This document shows, one piece after another, positions 50,201 through 61,053 of a DNA stretch of 64,000 bases; position 1 is the first letter of the stretch; each line of letters opens with the position of its first letter. The notes under the pieces were generated by a model, which made no database searches, had not been told where the DNA came from, and saw only the letters and a list, made by a program, of their open reading frames with translations. Where the stretch lies: contig NZ_LT629792.1 in NCBI RefSeq assembly GCF_900106055.1, forward strand, positions 1,798,001 through 1,862,000. The letters run 5' to 3'. Source of the stretch: Schaalia radingae (lineage in GTDB: Bacteria; Actinomycetota; Actinomycetes; Actinomycetales; Actinomycetaceae). The position numbers and the translations under genes are program-made.

Positions 50201-51091
50201 CTAATAGCCGGCCAGTTCCTCCAAGCGGCGGATCCGCTCTTCCATCGGCGGGTGCGTGGACATGAGCGAGCGCACCGATTCCCCACTGAACGGATTCGCA
50301 ATCATCATCTGGGCTGCTCCCTGGTGCTCCGGTGTACGCTCAAGTGGCACGCGGCTGGTGCCCACCTCAAGCTTCTTCAACGCCGACGCTAAAGCAAGGG
50401 GATCGTGCGACAAAATCGCGCCGTCGTGATCCGCCTCGTACTCACGCGTGCGTGAAATCGCCAGCTGGATGAGCATGCCGATCAGCGGCGCAACAATCGC
50501 GGCGACCAGTGACAGTATCAGTCCGGCCGCTCCCCCACCGTCACGGTTACGACGGCTGTAGCCTCCCATCCACAGCAGAGAGCGCCCAGCGATTGCCATG
50601 ATGCCCGCCAGGGACGAGGCGATCGCAGTAATCAGAATGTCACGGTTGTACACATGAGACAGTTCATGCCCGATTACACCGCGCAGCTCACGCTCATTGA
50701 GCAGATCGAGGATACCGGCGGTCACGCACACCGCAGCATTTTTCGGATTACGTCCCGTTGCAAACGCGTTAGGCGCCATCGTCGGCGCAATCCACAGTGT
50801 CGGCATTGGCTGATCGGCCTGCCGGCTCAGATCCTCGACAATGCGGTAAACCTCCGGATACAGACTTTGATCCATAGGCTCGGCATTCATCTGGCGCAGC
50901 GCCAAGGACGCCGAGTTCCAGTAGGTGAAGAACGTACCGATCAGCGATACGCCGCCCATCACCCACAGCCACACCATCGACCCGGTTGTATGCGCCAAAA
51001 TCGCACCAATACCGAGGAGCACCGCCCACAGGACGGCAAACAGAAGGATTGTGCGCACTGTGTTGGACGCGACACGCGAACGCGATTTCAT
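50201..51091 (-). CDS. htpX: Membrane zinc metalloprotease HtpX
   Basis: Heat-shock quality-control protease of the inner membrane. Two N-terminal spans (TILLFAVLWAVLLGIGAILA and WLWVMGGVSLIGTFFTY) precede the zinc site HELSH (residues 142-146), with two further hydrophobic segments near 155 and 190. 296 residues, typical. Confidence 0.93.
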   Translation of the reverse strand: MKSRSRVASNTVRTILLFAVLWAVLLGIGAILAHTTGSMVWLWVMGGVSLIGTFFTYWNSASLALRQMNAEPMDQSLYPEVYRIVEDLSRQADQPMPTLWIAPTMAPNAFATGRNPKNAAVCVTAGILDLLNERELRGVIGHELSHVYNRDILITAIASSLAGIMAIAGRSLLWMGGYSRRNRDGGGAAGLILSLVAAIVAPLIGMLIQLAISRTREYEADHDGAILSHDPLALASALKKLEVGTSRVPLERTPEHQGAAQMMIANPFSGESVRSLMSTHPPMEERIRRLEELAGY

Positions 51092-51103
51092 ATCTCTAGT
51101 GTC

Positions 51104-52609
51104 TCATTTGCCGCGCGGACCGGTGTAGTGATCACCAAATCGCTCAATAGCCGTGGGCACGCCCATCTCACCGGGCTGACCAATCAGGTCCTCATCGTCG
51201 TGCGAATGCTCTTCACCGCGAGAAATCGCCGTCATCGCATTGCGGGAGACAACCTTGATGCGCTCACGGATGCCGCGACCACCAGAAAGCTCACCATACC
51301 GTGAGCCCAGTTCGCGTTCGTACGCATCCAGCAGCTCCCAGCCTTCCCATGTCGTGTAGGCGACGCCACGCTCGTCAAGCAGTTTGATCATCGCATCGTG
51401 CCCCACCGCTTCACTGGTGGCATGCAGAGCGCCAGCCTCGGCATCTTCAACCAGGTGCGCAATGGTTTGCTGTGCGTCCGACTTGGTGGAGCCAATCAGG
51501 CCCACGGGGCCACGCTTCACCCATCCGGTCGCGTACACGCCTGAAACAATTTCCGTTGACCCCGGCTCGGTGACAACGCGTCCCTCGTTATTCGGGATCA
51601 CGCCACGAACCTCGTCAAACGGCACGCCGGGGATGGGCGACGAAAAGTATCCGACGGCCCGGTACACGGCCTGCACCGGCCAGTCAGTCATCACTCCGGT
51701 GCCGCGCACGCTGCCGTCACCGACCAGTTCAGTGCGTTCGGTGCGCAGTGCGCGCACGTTACCTTTGCTGTCCGCCAGAATCTCCGAAGGTGACTGGAAC
51801 AGGTGGATATGGATACGGCGAGAAGCGTGGCGCTCGTCTGGATCCACCGAGGCGTAGTTCGTCAGTGTCTTGACGACCTGGCGCTGCTGGTTGGATGAGC
51901 GCATCGTCTGTTCGGAGCCTTCATCAAAATCAAAGTCTTCCTCATCGACAATCACGTCAACGTCGGGCACTTTGCCCAGTTCACGCAGCTCGAGTGGCGT
52001 GAACTTGACCTGCGCGGGACCTCGGCGGCCAAAAACATGTACATCGGTGATGGGATTGTCTTCGAGAATTTTCGCCACGTTGTCCGGCACTTCAGTCACC
52101 ATCAGGTCATGCACATGCTTAGAGAGGATGCGGGACACATCCAGCGCCACATTGCCCACACCGATGACGGCAACCTCGCGCGCGTCAAGCGGCCAGGTGC
52201 GCGGGTAGTCCGGATGCCCGTCGTACCACGAGACAAAGTCGGCTGCACCATATGACTGCGGCAGGTCGACACCTGGGATGTTTAGCGGAGCATCACGGTC
52301 AGCTCCGGTTGCCAAGATGACGGCGTCGTAGTGTTCGCGCAGATCGTCGATCGTCACGTCGCGACCGATCTCCACGTTGCCGAGCAGGCGGATGTCGCCT
52401 CGCTGCAGGATCTTGTAGAGGGCAACGATGATTTGTTTGATGCGCGGATGATCAGGAGCCACGCCGTAGCGAACGAGTCCGTAGGGAGCAGGCAGGCGTT
52501 CGAACAGGTCGATATTCACATCGAGATCTGATTTCGACAAGATGTCCGAAGCATAAATACCAGCCGGGCCGGCCCCGACAACGGCAACGTTCGTTGCTGT
52601 CACAGTCAT
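51104..52609 (-). CDS. fprA: Ferredoxin/adrenodoxin-NADP+ reductase
   Basis: FAD and NADP-binding reductase of 501 residues. The FAD motif VAVVGAGPAGIYASDIL is near residues 7-23 and the NADP motif AVIGVGNVALDVSRIL near 160-175. It resembles mycobacterial FprA, which reduces ferredoxins. The ATG at 52609 has GAAGGG upstream. Confidence 0.92.
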   Translation of the reverse strand: MTVTATNVAVVGAGPAGIYASDILSKSDLDVNIDLFERLPAPYGLVRYGVAPDHPRIKQIIVALYKILQRGDIRLLGNVEIGRDVTIDDLREHYDAVILATGADRDAPLNIPGVDLPQSYGAADFVSWYDGHPDYPRTWPLDAREVAVIGVGNVALDVSRILSKHVHDLMVTEVPDNVAKILEDNPITDVHVFGRRGPAQVKFTPLELRELGKVPDVDVIVDEEDFDFDEGSEQTMRSSNQQRQVVKTLTNYASVDPDERHASRRIHIHLFQSPSEILADSKGNVRALRTERTELVGDGSVRGTGVMTDWPVQAVYRAVGYFSSPIPGVPFDEVRGVIPNNEGRVVTEPGSTEIVSGVYATGWVKRGPVGLIGSTKSDAQQTIAHLVEDAEAGALHATSEAVGHDAMIKLLDERGVAYTTWEGWELLDAYERELGSRYGELSGGRGIRERIKVVSRNAMTAISRGEEHSHDDEDLIGQPGEMGVPTAIERFGDHYTGPRGK

Positions 52610-52726
52610 TCGTCCCTTCTCAGGCTCACCACGCACGAATGAGCGTGGCTCGAGCCGCGTTTTCGATACAACACACCATCCTAGCGCGCTTCACAGGAAC
52701 GGCACTATGGCGCCGCCCACGCACGA

Positions 52727-53752
52727 TCAGGACAAGCGGTTGACCATAAGATGAGCGAAAGCAGTCAGCGCCTGTTTGGGTTCAGAATCGTCGAGGGCGT
52801 CCAGCACTGCCACTGCATCGTCGCACCACTTTTCAGCTAGGTCGCGAGTCTCCTGCAGCACTTGGTGATGGCGCAGCTTGTCAACAACGTCAGCCAGGAC
52901 GCCATCGGAACTCAGATCCCCGTCGATTGCGTCCAGGATTTCCTGACCTGCCGCATCGTCACCGTTGTGTGCCACGTGGCGGCGCAACAGCAAGACGGGC
53001 AGTGTATCCACGCCTTCACGCAGGTCAGTTCCCGGGGTCTTCCCTGAGGTCTCACCTGTGGAGGCAAGATCCAGAACATCATCAGCGATCTGGAAAGCGA
53101 CGCCGACCTTCTCACCGTAGGTGGCAACAAGGTCAGCGACCTCTCTGCCGGCTCCGCCGTGGAAGGCTCCAAAGAAAGCTGATGCTGAAAGGAGCGATCC
53201 TGTCTTGTCTGCCAAAACCTGCAGATAGAACTCGACCGGGTCGGCGTCTTCGGGTGGTCCGAAGGTTTCGTTGAGCTGCCCCATGCACAGACGCTCAAAG
53301 GTGTCTGAGTGATGCGCCACCGATTCAGGTCCCAGGGAAGCTATCAGGCGTGATGCCCTGGCAAAGAGCACATCGCCAGCGAGGATGGCGCGGTTGTTAC
53401 CCCACATGTGCTGTGCGGAGGTAACCCCGCGCCGAGTGGGTGCGCTGTCCATGACGTCGTCGTGATAGAGCGATGCCAGGTGCGTCAGCTCCATTGCGGT
53501 TGCTGCGCTGATGACACGCTCGCTCGTTGCGCGCTCGGGGTCACCGAGCTGCGCACACACAAGCGTCAAAGCCGGGCGGATCCGTTTGCCTCCCGCCACG
53601 CTCAGATGACGTGTGAGTTCTTCGACCAGGTCACGCCCGCCTCGAACTGCGTCGTTCAGCAGCTCCTCCACGCTTTCCAGCGCAGGAGTGATACGCGCTT
53701 CGAGAGCAGGGACGTCAAGGTCAAGTACGGAATAAGAATTCACAGCTGTCAC
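52727..53752 (-). CDS. Polyprenyl diphosphate synthase
   Basis: Makes the isoprenoid chain for menaquinone or related lipids. Aspartate motifs are DDVMD (98-102) and a second DDVLD near residue 230, with GGKRIRPAL near 54-62. The GTG at 53752 overlaps the nuoN stop by 4 bp, so it is coupled to the nuo operon, in keeping with quinone supply. 341 residues. Chain length cannot be read from the motifs alone. Confidence 0.88.
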   Translation of the reverse strand: MTAVNSYSVLDLDVPALEARITPALESVEELLNDAVRGGRDLVEELTRHLSVAGGKRIRPALTLVCAQLGDPERATSERVISAATAMELTHLASLYHDDVMDSAPTRRGVTSAQHMWGNNRAILAGDVLFARASRLIASLGPESVAHHSDTFERLCMGQLNETFGPPEDADPVEFYLQVLADKTGSLLSASAFFGAFHGGAGREVADLVATYGEKVGVAFQIADDVLDLASTGETSGKTPGTDLREGVDTLPVLLLRRHVAHNGDDAAGQEILDAIDGDLSSDGVLADVVDKLRHHQVLQETRDLAEKWCDDAVAVLDALDDSEPKQALTAFAHLMVNRLS

Positions 53753-55326
53753 GGCAAGAAGATAGCGACATTTGAGAGCATTGACAAGACGGGCCCAGGA
53801 ACGATGCCCAGCAGGATCGTCCCAAGCGCGCACACAGCAATAGCGATCGCAGTGAGGCCTTCGCTCTTAATGACCACGGTGTTCTCACTTGGTTCCGTGA
53901 AGAACATCAGGCGAACAACACGGAAGTAGTAGAACGCTGTTGCCACGGAGCACAGCAGGCCGATCGCAACCAACCATCCGAGTTGGCCAGCGAAGGCATC
54001 TGAAAATACAACGAACTTTCCAATGAAGCCGCTGGTCAATGGAATGCCGGCGAATGACATCAGGAACACCAGGACGCTGCCTGCCAGCAGCGGGCTGCGT
54101 TTGCCCAGTCCGGCCCAGCGATCCAAAGCCGTTGCCTCTCCGCCTACCTCCAGCGAATCACCAGAGCGGGTGCCGGAGCGAACCAGCGTAACTGCAGCGA
54201 AGGAGCCGATGGTGGCCAGTGCGTATGCCAGGACGTAGAACAGGACGTGGCCTGCCGATCCCTTGACCAGGGACATGACCGCCAGCAGGATGAAGCCCGC
54301 ATGCGCGATTGACGAGTACGCCAGCATGCGTTTGATGTCTGTTTGGACCAGACCTGCGACGGTGCCAACCACCATCGTCAGGACAGCGATAATACTCATC
54401 GGGATCAGCAGATCCCATGTGAAGTGTCCGGCGAGGACCTGGTAGAAACGCAGGATCGCGGCAAAGGCAGCCATTTTCACTGCAGCTGCCATGAAACCGG
54501 TGATCGGGCTGGGTGCGCCGGTGTAAACGTCAGGCGTCCATGCGTGGAACGGGGCAGCACCAACCTTGAAGAGCAGGCCCACCAGCACCATGACGATGCC
54601 GGCCAGCAGCAGCCAGTCCATCTCGCCCGTGCTCTGGGTCATGACCTTGTACACTCCGGAGAACTTCAGTCCACCTGAGTACCCGTACAGCAGTGCCATG
54701 CCCATCAGGAAGAAGGCCGAGGCGAATGCGCCGAGGATGAAGTACTTCAGCGCGGCTTCCTGTGACAGTTGGCGGCGACGGCGCGCTGTTGCACACAGGA
54801 TGTACAGCGGTAGCGACATCACCTCGAGTGCCACGAACAGCATGATCATTGAGTCCGCTGCAGGGAACACCATCATGCCACCCAGCGAGAACAGGACGAG
54901 GGCAAACATTTCCGAACGTTGGTAGCGCTTCTTTTCTGTCAGCTCCTCATCGACGGAACCGGGACGGTCCGAGGGCTGTCCAGCGAAGGCTCCATCACGA
55001 ATCTGCGTACGATCCGCGATGACGAGCAACGCCAGGAAGGTGATGACGGCAAGAATCAGTTGCGCACCCACTGTCAGCGGGTCCTCAATGTATTCATCGA
55101 AACCCTGCGGCGTGTCAGCTACGACAACCCAGCGCCATGAGAGCACGACGATAGCTGCAGCGGTCACGACGAGGGAGACCCCAATTCCCAGCGGGCGACG
55201 AAGGCGTGCGGGGGCAAATGATTCAACCAGGACTGCCAGTACTGCTCCACCGAGCACAATCAGCACTGGTGTCAGGCTCGCCCACGGAACACTGGTCGTA
55301 GTTGTAGCGACGTTCATGGGAATCAC
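53749..55326 (-). CDS. nuoN: NADH-quinone oxidoreductase subunit N
   Basis: Antiporter-like proton-pumping subunit with about fourteen hydrophobic segments over 525 residues. The conserved lysine-bearing segment ILGAFASAFFLMGMALLYG and KVGAAPFHAWTPDVYTGAP are present. A GTG start overlaps the nuoM stop by 4 bp. Confidence 0.95.
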   Translation of the reverse strand: MIPMNVATTTTSVPWASLTPVLIVLGGAVLAVLVESFAPARLRRPLGIGVSLVVTAAAIVVLSWRWVVVADTPQGFDEYIEDPLTVGAQLILAVITFLALLVIADRTQIRDGAFAGQPSDRPGSVDEELTEKKRYQRSEMFALVLFSLGGMMVFPAADSMIMLFVALEVMSLPLYILCATARRRRQLSQEAALKYFILGAFASAFFLMGMALLYGYSGGLKFSGVYKVMTQSTGEMDWLLLAGIVMVLVGLLFKVGAAPFHAWTPDVYTGAPSPITGFMAAAVKMAAFAAILRFYQVLAGHFTWDLLIPMSIIAVLTMVVGTVAGLVQTDIKRMLAYSSIAHAGFILLAVMSLVKGSAGHVLFYVLAYALATIGSFAAVTLVRSGTRSGDSLEVGGEATALDRWAGLGKRSPLLAGSVLVFLMSFAGIPLTSGFIGKFVVFSDAFAGQLGWLVAIGLLCSVATAFYYFRVVRLMFFTEPSENTVVIKSEGLTAIAIAVCALGTILLGIVPGPVLSMLSNVAIFLP

Positions 55327-56966
55327 TTGGAGCTCCCTTCAGTTGACGTATCGGCAGGTGCGTCAGAGGTTTGCCCATCTGTCTGCGCTGGCGCACTCGC
55401 CGCGCTTCCTGCGTTCAAGACCTGGTCTGATACCGGGGTCAGTGCTCCGACAATCGGAGCAGACCACAAGCCGATGACTGCCATCGCGATGATCAGCGGC
55501 GTCACGACGGCCTTTTCGCGACCGTTCATGTCAGTGAGGTGGCGCATTGGTTCGTTTGGCGGGCCGGTGAAGACCTTCTGATACGGCAGCAGCACGTACA
55601 GGGCGGCGATGATGACACCCAGCACAGCGAACAGCGCGATCGGAACTGACACGGAGAAGGACCCCATCAGCACCATGTATTCAGGGACGAACCCTGACAA
55701 GCCAGGCAGGGCGATTGAAGCCAAACCGGACACCAACCACGTGCCGGCGATCACCGGAGTCACACGCTGCATTCCGCGGTATGCAGGAATCTCGCGTGTC
55801 CCGCCTCGGCGGGTCAGGAAGCCGGAGATCAGGAACATGGCGGCGATCGAGACACCGTGAGCGACCATGTAGATCATCGCGCCGGTCAACGCCAGCTGCG
55901 AGCCGATGAAGATGCCCAGCACCATGAAGCCGAAGTGTGACACCGAGGTGTAGGACACCAGTCGCATAATGTCGTTTTGTCCGATGGCGGCCAGACCGCC
56001 CCACAGGATTGAGACGATGGCGGCAACGCACATGGCGACGGCGCACTTGGCCGCTGCCTGCGGGAAAAGGCTCACGCACAGCGTGATCATTCCGAATGTG
56101 CCGATCTTGTCGAGCACGCCGACCAGCAGGACGGATGTACCTGGGCGGGCAACTGCCGCCGTGTCAGGCAGCCATGTGTGGACCGGAACCATCGGCGCCT
56201 TGATGATGAAGGCGACCATGAAGGCCCAGAAGATCCCCATTGCCCACGAGGACGGCAGCATCGGGGTGAATTGAGAGAGAGTGTCCAGGCGGAAGAACGT
56301 CTCGGACTTTTGCGGGACAACTGCCCACAGTGCCACCAGACCGCCCAACATGGCCAGGCCACCGGCAAGCGAGTACAGCAGGAACTTGATGGCAGCCTTG
56401 CGGCGTGCCACGGCCTCGCCCACTCCGTAGGTGCCGATCATAAAGAACAGCGGCACCAGCATCGCTTCAAATGCGATGTAGAAGACGATTACGTCGAAGG
56501 CTGCGAAGATCACGACCATGAACATTTCAAGGACGAGGATCAGCGCGCTATAGGCGCCCTCACGCGACTCACGTTCGTCAGCGTCAGCGTCGCGCGCGTC
56601 GCCCTCGTGCGTGGAACCGGCGAGGCGAGCAGGCGCAGCAAGCAGAACGAGCGGCACCAGTGCGACGGCCAGCAAGATCATCACAAGGCCGAGGGCATTT
56701 ACGCCGAGCGCCCATGACACGCCCATCTGCGGGATCCACGAATATGATTCACCGAGCTGGTGTGTGGCAGGTGTGGTCCAGTCGAATTGCGTGGCAACGA
56801 TGATACCGAGCACCAATTCGATGAGCGAGGCGCCCAACGCCACAAGGCGTCCGCGCGCACGCAACCCCGGGATGAGGCCGACCAGTGCGCCGGCCACGAG
56901 CGGCCAGGCAACCATGATCGTCAGCCACGGGATTGAACTGGACTGGATGAGATCAGTAGTAGTCAT
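55323..56966 (-). CDS. nuoM: NADH-quinone oxidoreductase subunit M
   Basis: Proton-pumping subunit of 547 residues with FEAMLVPLFFMIGTYG, IKAPMVPVHTWLPDTAAVA and about fourteen spans. A GGAGGAG site precedes the ATG. The C-terminal 40 residues are Ala/Thr/Ser-rich and poorly conserved in appearance. Confidence 0.96.
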   Translation of the reverse strand: MTTTDLIQSSSIPWLTIMVAWPLVAGALVGLIPGLRARGRLVALGASLIELVLGIIVATQFDWTTPATHQLGESYSWIPQMGVSWALGVNALGLVMILLAVALVPLVLLAAPARLAGSTHEGDARDADADERESREGAYSALILVLEMFMVVIFAAFDVIVFYIAFEAMLVPLFFMIGTYGVGEAVARRKAAIKFLLYSLAGGLAMLGGLVALWAVVPQKSETFFRLDTLSQFTPMLPSSWAMGIFWAFMVAFIIKAPMVPVHTWLPDTAAVARPGTSVLLVGVLDKIGTFGMITLCVSLFPQAAAKCAVAMCVAAIVSILWGGLAAIGQNDIMRLVSYTSVSHFGFMVLGIFIGSQLALTGAMIYMVAHGVSIAAMFLISGFLTRRGGTREIPAYRGMQRVTPVIAGTWLVSGLASIALPGLSGFVPEYMVLMGSFSVSVPIALFAVLGVIIAALYVLLPYQKVFTGPPNEPMRHLTDMNGREKAVVTPLIIAMAVIGLWSAPIVGALTPVSDQVLNAGSAASAPAQTDGQTSDAPADTSTEGSSK

Positions 56967-56984
56967 TGATTCTCCTCCTCACCC

Positions 56985-58940
56985 TCACAGCCTGAAGCCG
57001 AGGACGATTGCCAAGACGACAAGAACGCCGCCAAGGATGTAAGACGCATAGGTTCGCACCAAACCGTTCTGTGTGATGGCGACGAGGCGACCCGCACCAA
57101 CGGTGAGCCAGCTCAAGCCGCCCACTGCACCGTCGACCACCTTTCGATCGCCCTCTGTTGCCACGGTGACCAACGCCTGTCCGGGCATCATGAAGAGTTT
57201 CTCGTTGATGTGGTCCTGGTACAGATCCTGGCGTGCAGCCTGCGTGAGCGCGTTGCCTGCCGGGACGCCAATCGGGACCGGCTTCTTCACGTACATGAAC
57301 CACGCAACGGCGACGCCGATCACGACAAGCAGCAGGGTGGCGACCTGGATCAGCCACACCGGCAGGACCGGCTCAACGTGAGGGGTCTCCCCCACTGCGG
57401 GAACCAGCCATGAGGTGAATGCTCCGCCGATGCTGAGCAGTCCACCGATGAGTACCGAGCAAACCGCCAGAATGATCATCGGGATGGTCATCAGAGGGGA
57501 CGACTCGTGCGGGTGGACTTCCTGCTCGGGTGTCGAATCTGTCCAGCGTGCTTCTCCGTGGAAGATCATGAAGAACAGGCGCGACATGTAGAACGCGGTG
57601 ATTCCGGCACCGAACATGGTGACCAGGCCGAATACCCACGGAGCCCAGGGTGTTGACATTCCGGAGAACGAGGACGCTGCAAATGCCGCCTCGATGAGCT
57701 TGTCCTTTGAGAAGAATCCGGAGAATGGCGGCACGCCGAGGATGGCGAGCCAGCCGCATGCGAACGTAATCCAGGTGACTTTCATCGCGGTGCGCAGGGC
57801 ACCGAAGCGACGCATGTTGACCTGATCGTTCATGCCGTGCATGACGGAGCCTGCTCCCAAGAACATCAATGCCTTGAAGAAACCGTGCGTGAACAGGTGG
57901 AAGATGGCGAACGCCCAGCCGATGGGGCCAAGGCCCGCACCCAGAAGCATGTAGCCGATCTGCGACATCGTTGATGCTGCCAGCACCTTCTTCATGTCGT
58001 CCTTGGCCGAACCGACGATCGCGCCGAACAGCAACGTGATCGCACCGATGATCGCCACTGTCAGTGATGCGGCAGGGGCTGCCAGGAAGATCGCGCCGGA
58101 GCGGACAATCAGGTACACACCTGCGGTCACCATCGTGGCCGCGTGGATCAGCGCGGACACCGGCGTCGGGCCGGCCATTGCGTCACCGAGCCATGCCTGC
58201 AGTGGGAACTGCGCGGACTTACCACAGGCAGCGACCAGCAGGAAGATACCGATGAGTGTCGCCTGTGCAGTGGACAGTCCCGCAGCTGCAGTGCTGACGT
58301 CATTCATGGAGACGGAGCCGACATAGGCAACCATCCCCATCATGGCGATCAGCATGCCCATGTCACCGACACGGTTCATGACAAACGCCTTCTTCGCGGC
58401 GGTCGCATTGTCGGGCACCTGGTTCCAGAAGCCGATCAGCAGGTATGAGGCAAGGCCTACGCCTTCCCATCCCATGAAGAGCACTGCGTAAGAATTCGCG
58501 ATGACCAGTGTCAGCATGGAGGCGATGAAGAAGTTCAAGTAGGCAAAGAAGCGGCGGCGATCCCGGTCGTGTTCCATGTAGGCGATGGCGTATACGTGGA
58601 TGAGCGAGCCCACGAAGGTCACGAGCATCACGAAGGTCATCGACAGCGGGTCGATCAGGGTTCCAAAGTTGATGGACAGGTCGCCGGCCGGAATCCACGA
58701 GAACAGATCGATGGACAGTCGTCGCTCACCTGCTGGAAGTCCAAGCATCTGCACCAGGATAACGACGCCGACAACGAATGACGCCCACGCGGCGATCACA
58801 CCGAGGATGTGGCCCCATTTGTCTGCGCGCCGCCCAAGGACGAGCAACAGGATTGCGGACGCCAGTGGGATCGCGACCATAAGCCACGCAAGTGCTGCCG
58901 GCCCTGTTGCGGCCGTCAAAGCGGGGAGGGTAGTGGTCAT
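56985..58940 (-). CDS. nuoL: NADH-quinone oxidoreductase subunit L
   Basis: Largest antiporter-like subunit (651 residues) with the long lateral helix at its C terminus. Diagnostic stretches are FSWIPAGDLSINFGTLIDPL, MGWEGVGLASYLLIGFW and KSAQFPLQAWLGDAMAGPTP. An AGGGAGGA site precedes the ATG. Confidence 0.97.
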   Translation of the reverse strand: MTTTLPALTAATGPAALAWLMVAIPLASAILLLVLGRRADKWGHILGVIAAWASFVVGVVILVQMLGLPAGERRLSIDLFSWIPAGDLSINFGTLIDPLSMTFVMLVTFVGSLIHVYAIAYMEHDRDRRRFFAYLNFFIASMLTLVIANSYAVLFMGWEGVGLASYLLIGFWNQVPDNATAAKKAFVMNRVGDMGMLIAMMGMVAYVGSVSMNDVSTAAAGLSTAQATLIGIFLLVAACGKSAQFPLQAWLGDAMAGPTPVSALIHAATMVTAGVYLIVRSGAIFLAAPAASLTVAIIGAITLLFGAIVGSAKDDMKKVLAASTMSQIGYMLLGAGLGPIGWAFAIFHLFTHGFFKALMFLGAGSVMHGMNDQVNMRRFGALRTAMKVTWITFACGWLAILGVPPFSGFFSKDKLIEAAFAASSFSGMSTPWAPWVFGLVTMFGAGITAFYMSRLFFMIFHGEARWTDSTPEQEVHPHESSPLMTIPMIILAVCSVLIGGLLSIGGAFTSWLVPAVGETPHVEPVLPVWLIQVATLLLVVIGVAVAWFMYVKKPVPIGVPAGNALTQAARQDLYQDHINEKLFMMPGQALVTVATEGDRKVVDGAVGGLSWLTVGAGRLVAITQNGLVRTYASYILGGVLVVLAIVLGFRL

Positions 58941-58955
58941 TGAAATGGTCCTCCC

Positions 58956-59255
58956 TTAGTTCTTTAGCAGGTTGTTGTCGTCCACGCCGGTTGTCGCGCG
59001 TGCACGGAAGATGGATACGATGATGGCCAGTCCGACGACCACTTCAGCTGCGGCGACAACCATGACAAAGAACGCCATGATCTGTCCGGCAACATCTGCG
59101 TGGATACGTGCGAAGGTCACGAGGGCGAGGTTCGCGGAGTTCAGCATGAGCTCCACACCCATCAGTGAGATCACCGCGGAACGCCTCACGAGGACTACGA
59201 CCGCTCCGATGGAGAAGATCACGCCCGCGAGGATCAGGTACCATGCCATACTCAT
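58956..59255 (-). CDS. nuoK: NADH-quinone oxidoreductase subunit K
   Basis: Three-span membrane subunit of 99 residues with conserved buried glutamates in [16 protein letters not shown] and [15 protein letters not shown]. Its ATG overlaps the nuoJ stop by 4 bp. Confidence 0.97.
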   Translation of the reverse strand: MSMAWYLILAGVIFSIGAVVVLVRRSAVISLMGVELMLNSANLALVTFARIHADVAGQIMAFFVMVVAAAEVVVGLAIIVSIFRARATTGVDDNNLLKN

Positions 59256-60364
59256 TTGGCAGCTCCTTCACCAGGTGTGTGCGGCTGAGCATTGTTATTG
59301 CTTCCGCCCTGCGTAGGGCCGGCGTTCGCGCCCGGTCCCTGTACATGATCAGTATTGGCTTGTCCGGCATCCGGTGCGGTCTGCACCTCGCCCATGCCCT
59401 TCGGATCAGCTTCGTTGGCCGAGGTCTCGGCCTGCGCGTTGCGGTCAGCCGCGGACGCTTCAGGCTGGTTGAGGCCGGTGGGCGCGGAAGGCCCCGGCAT
59501 GCCCCAGGCTCCGGATCGAGGAACCGACACGTTTTTTCCTGCCTTGAATGGTGAATCGTCCAGCAACCCGGCGCGCGTCAGCTGCAAAGACTCTGCAATG
59601 TCAGGGGCAACCTGGTTCAGTGAACGGCCCAATCCTCGCACGCGGAAGACACGCGGCACGGAATCTTCCACCGGGGCGAGTGTGTCGCCGCCGATTGCCG
59701 GAACGTCCGTTGCGTTCGAATGAGCGAACACGCCAGGCGCCGGAAGCTGTCCAATGTGACGGCCGCTTTCCTTGAAGGCCTTCATCTTGGCTTCAGCCGT
59801 AGTGCGCTGGTTGAACGAGGGTCCCAGGCGGTCCGTGTGAGTCAGCAGCATCGCGCCGATCGCGGCAGTGATGAGCAGAGTGCCCGCTAGTTCCATTGAC
59901 ATCCAGTGGTCTGCGAACAGTGAGGATGCCAGCGAGGTGACCGGCTCATTGGAGTACGGGTCAACGCTCGAGGCTTTGCTCGCGGACAACACTGTTTTCG
60001 CGCCGATACCGGCAAAAATGGCGATCATGCCGAGCCCGCCGATGCATGCGGCAGTGATTGCACCGCGTGACTGGAATTGGTATCCGTCGGTGGCTCCCAG
60101 GCCGATCATCATGATGACGAACAAGAACAGCATCATGATGGCGCCGGTGTAGACGACGACTTGGACAGCACCCAAGAACGGTGCTCCCAGAGCGATGAAC
60201 AATACTGCCAGTCCAATCATCACCGCGACCATACAGATCGCGGAGTACGCAGCTTTCTTGAAGAAGAGCACACCGAGGGCGCCCAGCACCATGACGACGG
60301 CGACGCAACTGAAAAGGATCGCCTCGCCTGTGCTGCCCATCAGTGGCCATGCTGTTTCTGTCAC
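59252..60364 (-). CDS. nuoJ: NADH-quinone oxidoreductase subunit J with a long C-terminal tail
   Basis: The N-terminal 175 residues have the five-span NuoJ fold ([24 protein letters not shown] near 67-90). The tail includes [16 protein letters not shown], which other actinobacterial NuoJ proteins share, but then runs a further 110 or so residues of Pro/Asn/Gly/Gln-rich sequence ending PGEGAAK. Total 370, long for the family. A GTG start overlaps the nuoI stop. Confidence 0.94.
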   Translation of the reverse strand: MTETAWPLMGSTGEAILFSCVAVVMVLGALGVLFFKKAAYSAICMVAVMIGLAVLFIALGAPFLGAVQVVVYTGAIMMLFLFVIMMIGLGATDGYQFQSRGAITAACIGGLGMIAIFAGIGAKTVLSASKASSVDPYSNEPVTSLASSLFADHWMSMELAGTLLITAAIGAMLLTHTDRLGPSFNQRTTAEAKMKAFKESGRHIGQLPAPGVFAHSNATDVPAIGGDTLAPVEDSVPRVFRVRGLGRSLNQVAPDIAESLQLTRAGLLDDSPFKAGKNVSVPRSGAWGMPGPSAPTGLNQPEASAADRNAQAETSANEADPKGMGEVQTAPDAGQANTDHVQGPGANAGPTQGGSNNNAQPHTPGEGAAK

Positions 60365-61053
60365 CGCGCAGCCTCCTGTTCAACTGGTTGTGCAACCGCC
60401 TGCTGAGCGGACTGCAGTGAAGAATCTTCGGGTCGACGCTCGCGTACCCAGTCGATCTGGCGTTGCGTCGGTCCAGTCACCTCACCCTTGTAGTAGTCGT
60501 CGTCGGACATGCCTTCGACCATCGGGTGCGGTGGTGCCAGCATGCCGTCGGCAAGGGGAACAAGGAGCTGGTGCTTTTCGTAGATTTCCGCTTCGCGGCG
60601 GTACTCCGACAGTTCGAAGTTGTGTCCCATGGTGAGCGCACGCGTGGGGCAAGCTTCGATGCAGAATCCGCAGAAGATGCAACGCAGGTAGTTGATCTGG
60701 TAGACCGCGCCGTAACGTTCCCCTGGCGAGTACTGTGCGTCAGGCGTGTTTGAGTGGGCTTCGACGAGGATGGCGTCGGCCGGGCAGGCCCACGCGCACA
60801 GCTCGCAGCCGATGCACTTTTCCAGGCCGTCAGCGTAACGGTTGAGCTGGTGACGCCCGTGGAAACGCGGCTGCACGAACGGCCCCTCGAAGGGGTACTG
60901 TTCGGTGACAGTAGGGCGGAAGAATGACGTGATCGTCACGCCATACCCTGCCACGGGGGCAAAGAACTCACTGACCGGGCCGCGATGATCGTGCTCGTAG
61001 AGCAGCTCCTCATCGGGTCCCAATGGCGGAAGATGCTTGTCTGACTTACTCAT
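60361..61053 (-). CDS. nuoI: NADH-quinone oxidoreductase subunit I
   Basis: Peripheral subunit with two [4Fe-4S] clusters: [16 protein letters not shown] and [16 protein letters not shown]. It begins [19 protein letters not shown] at ATG 61053 with a GGAGGA site; 230 residues, including a 30-residue N-terminal extension. Confidence 0.96.
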   Translation of the reverse strand: MSKSDKHLPPLGPDEELLYEHDHRGPVSEFFAPVAGYGVTITSFFRPTVTEQYPFEGPFVQPRFHGRHQLNRYADGLEKCIGCELCAWACPADAILVEAHSNTPDAQYSPGERYGAVYQINYLRCIFCGFCIEACPTRALTMGHNFELSEYRREAEIYEKHQLLVPLADGMLAPPHPMVEGMSDDDYYKGEVTGPTQRQIDWVRERRPEDSSLQSAQQAVAQPVEQEAAR

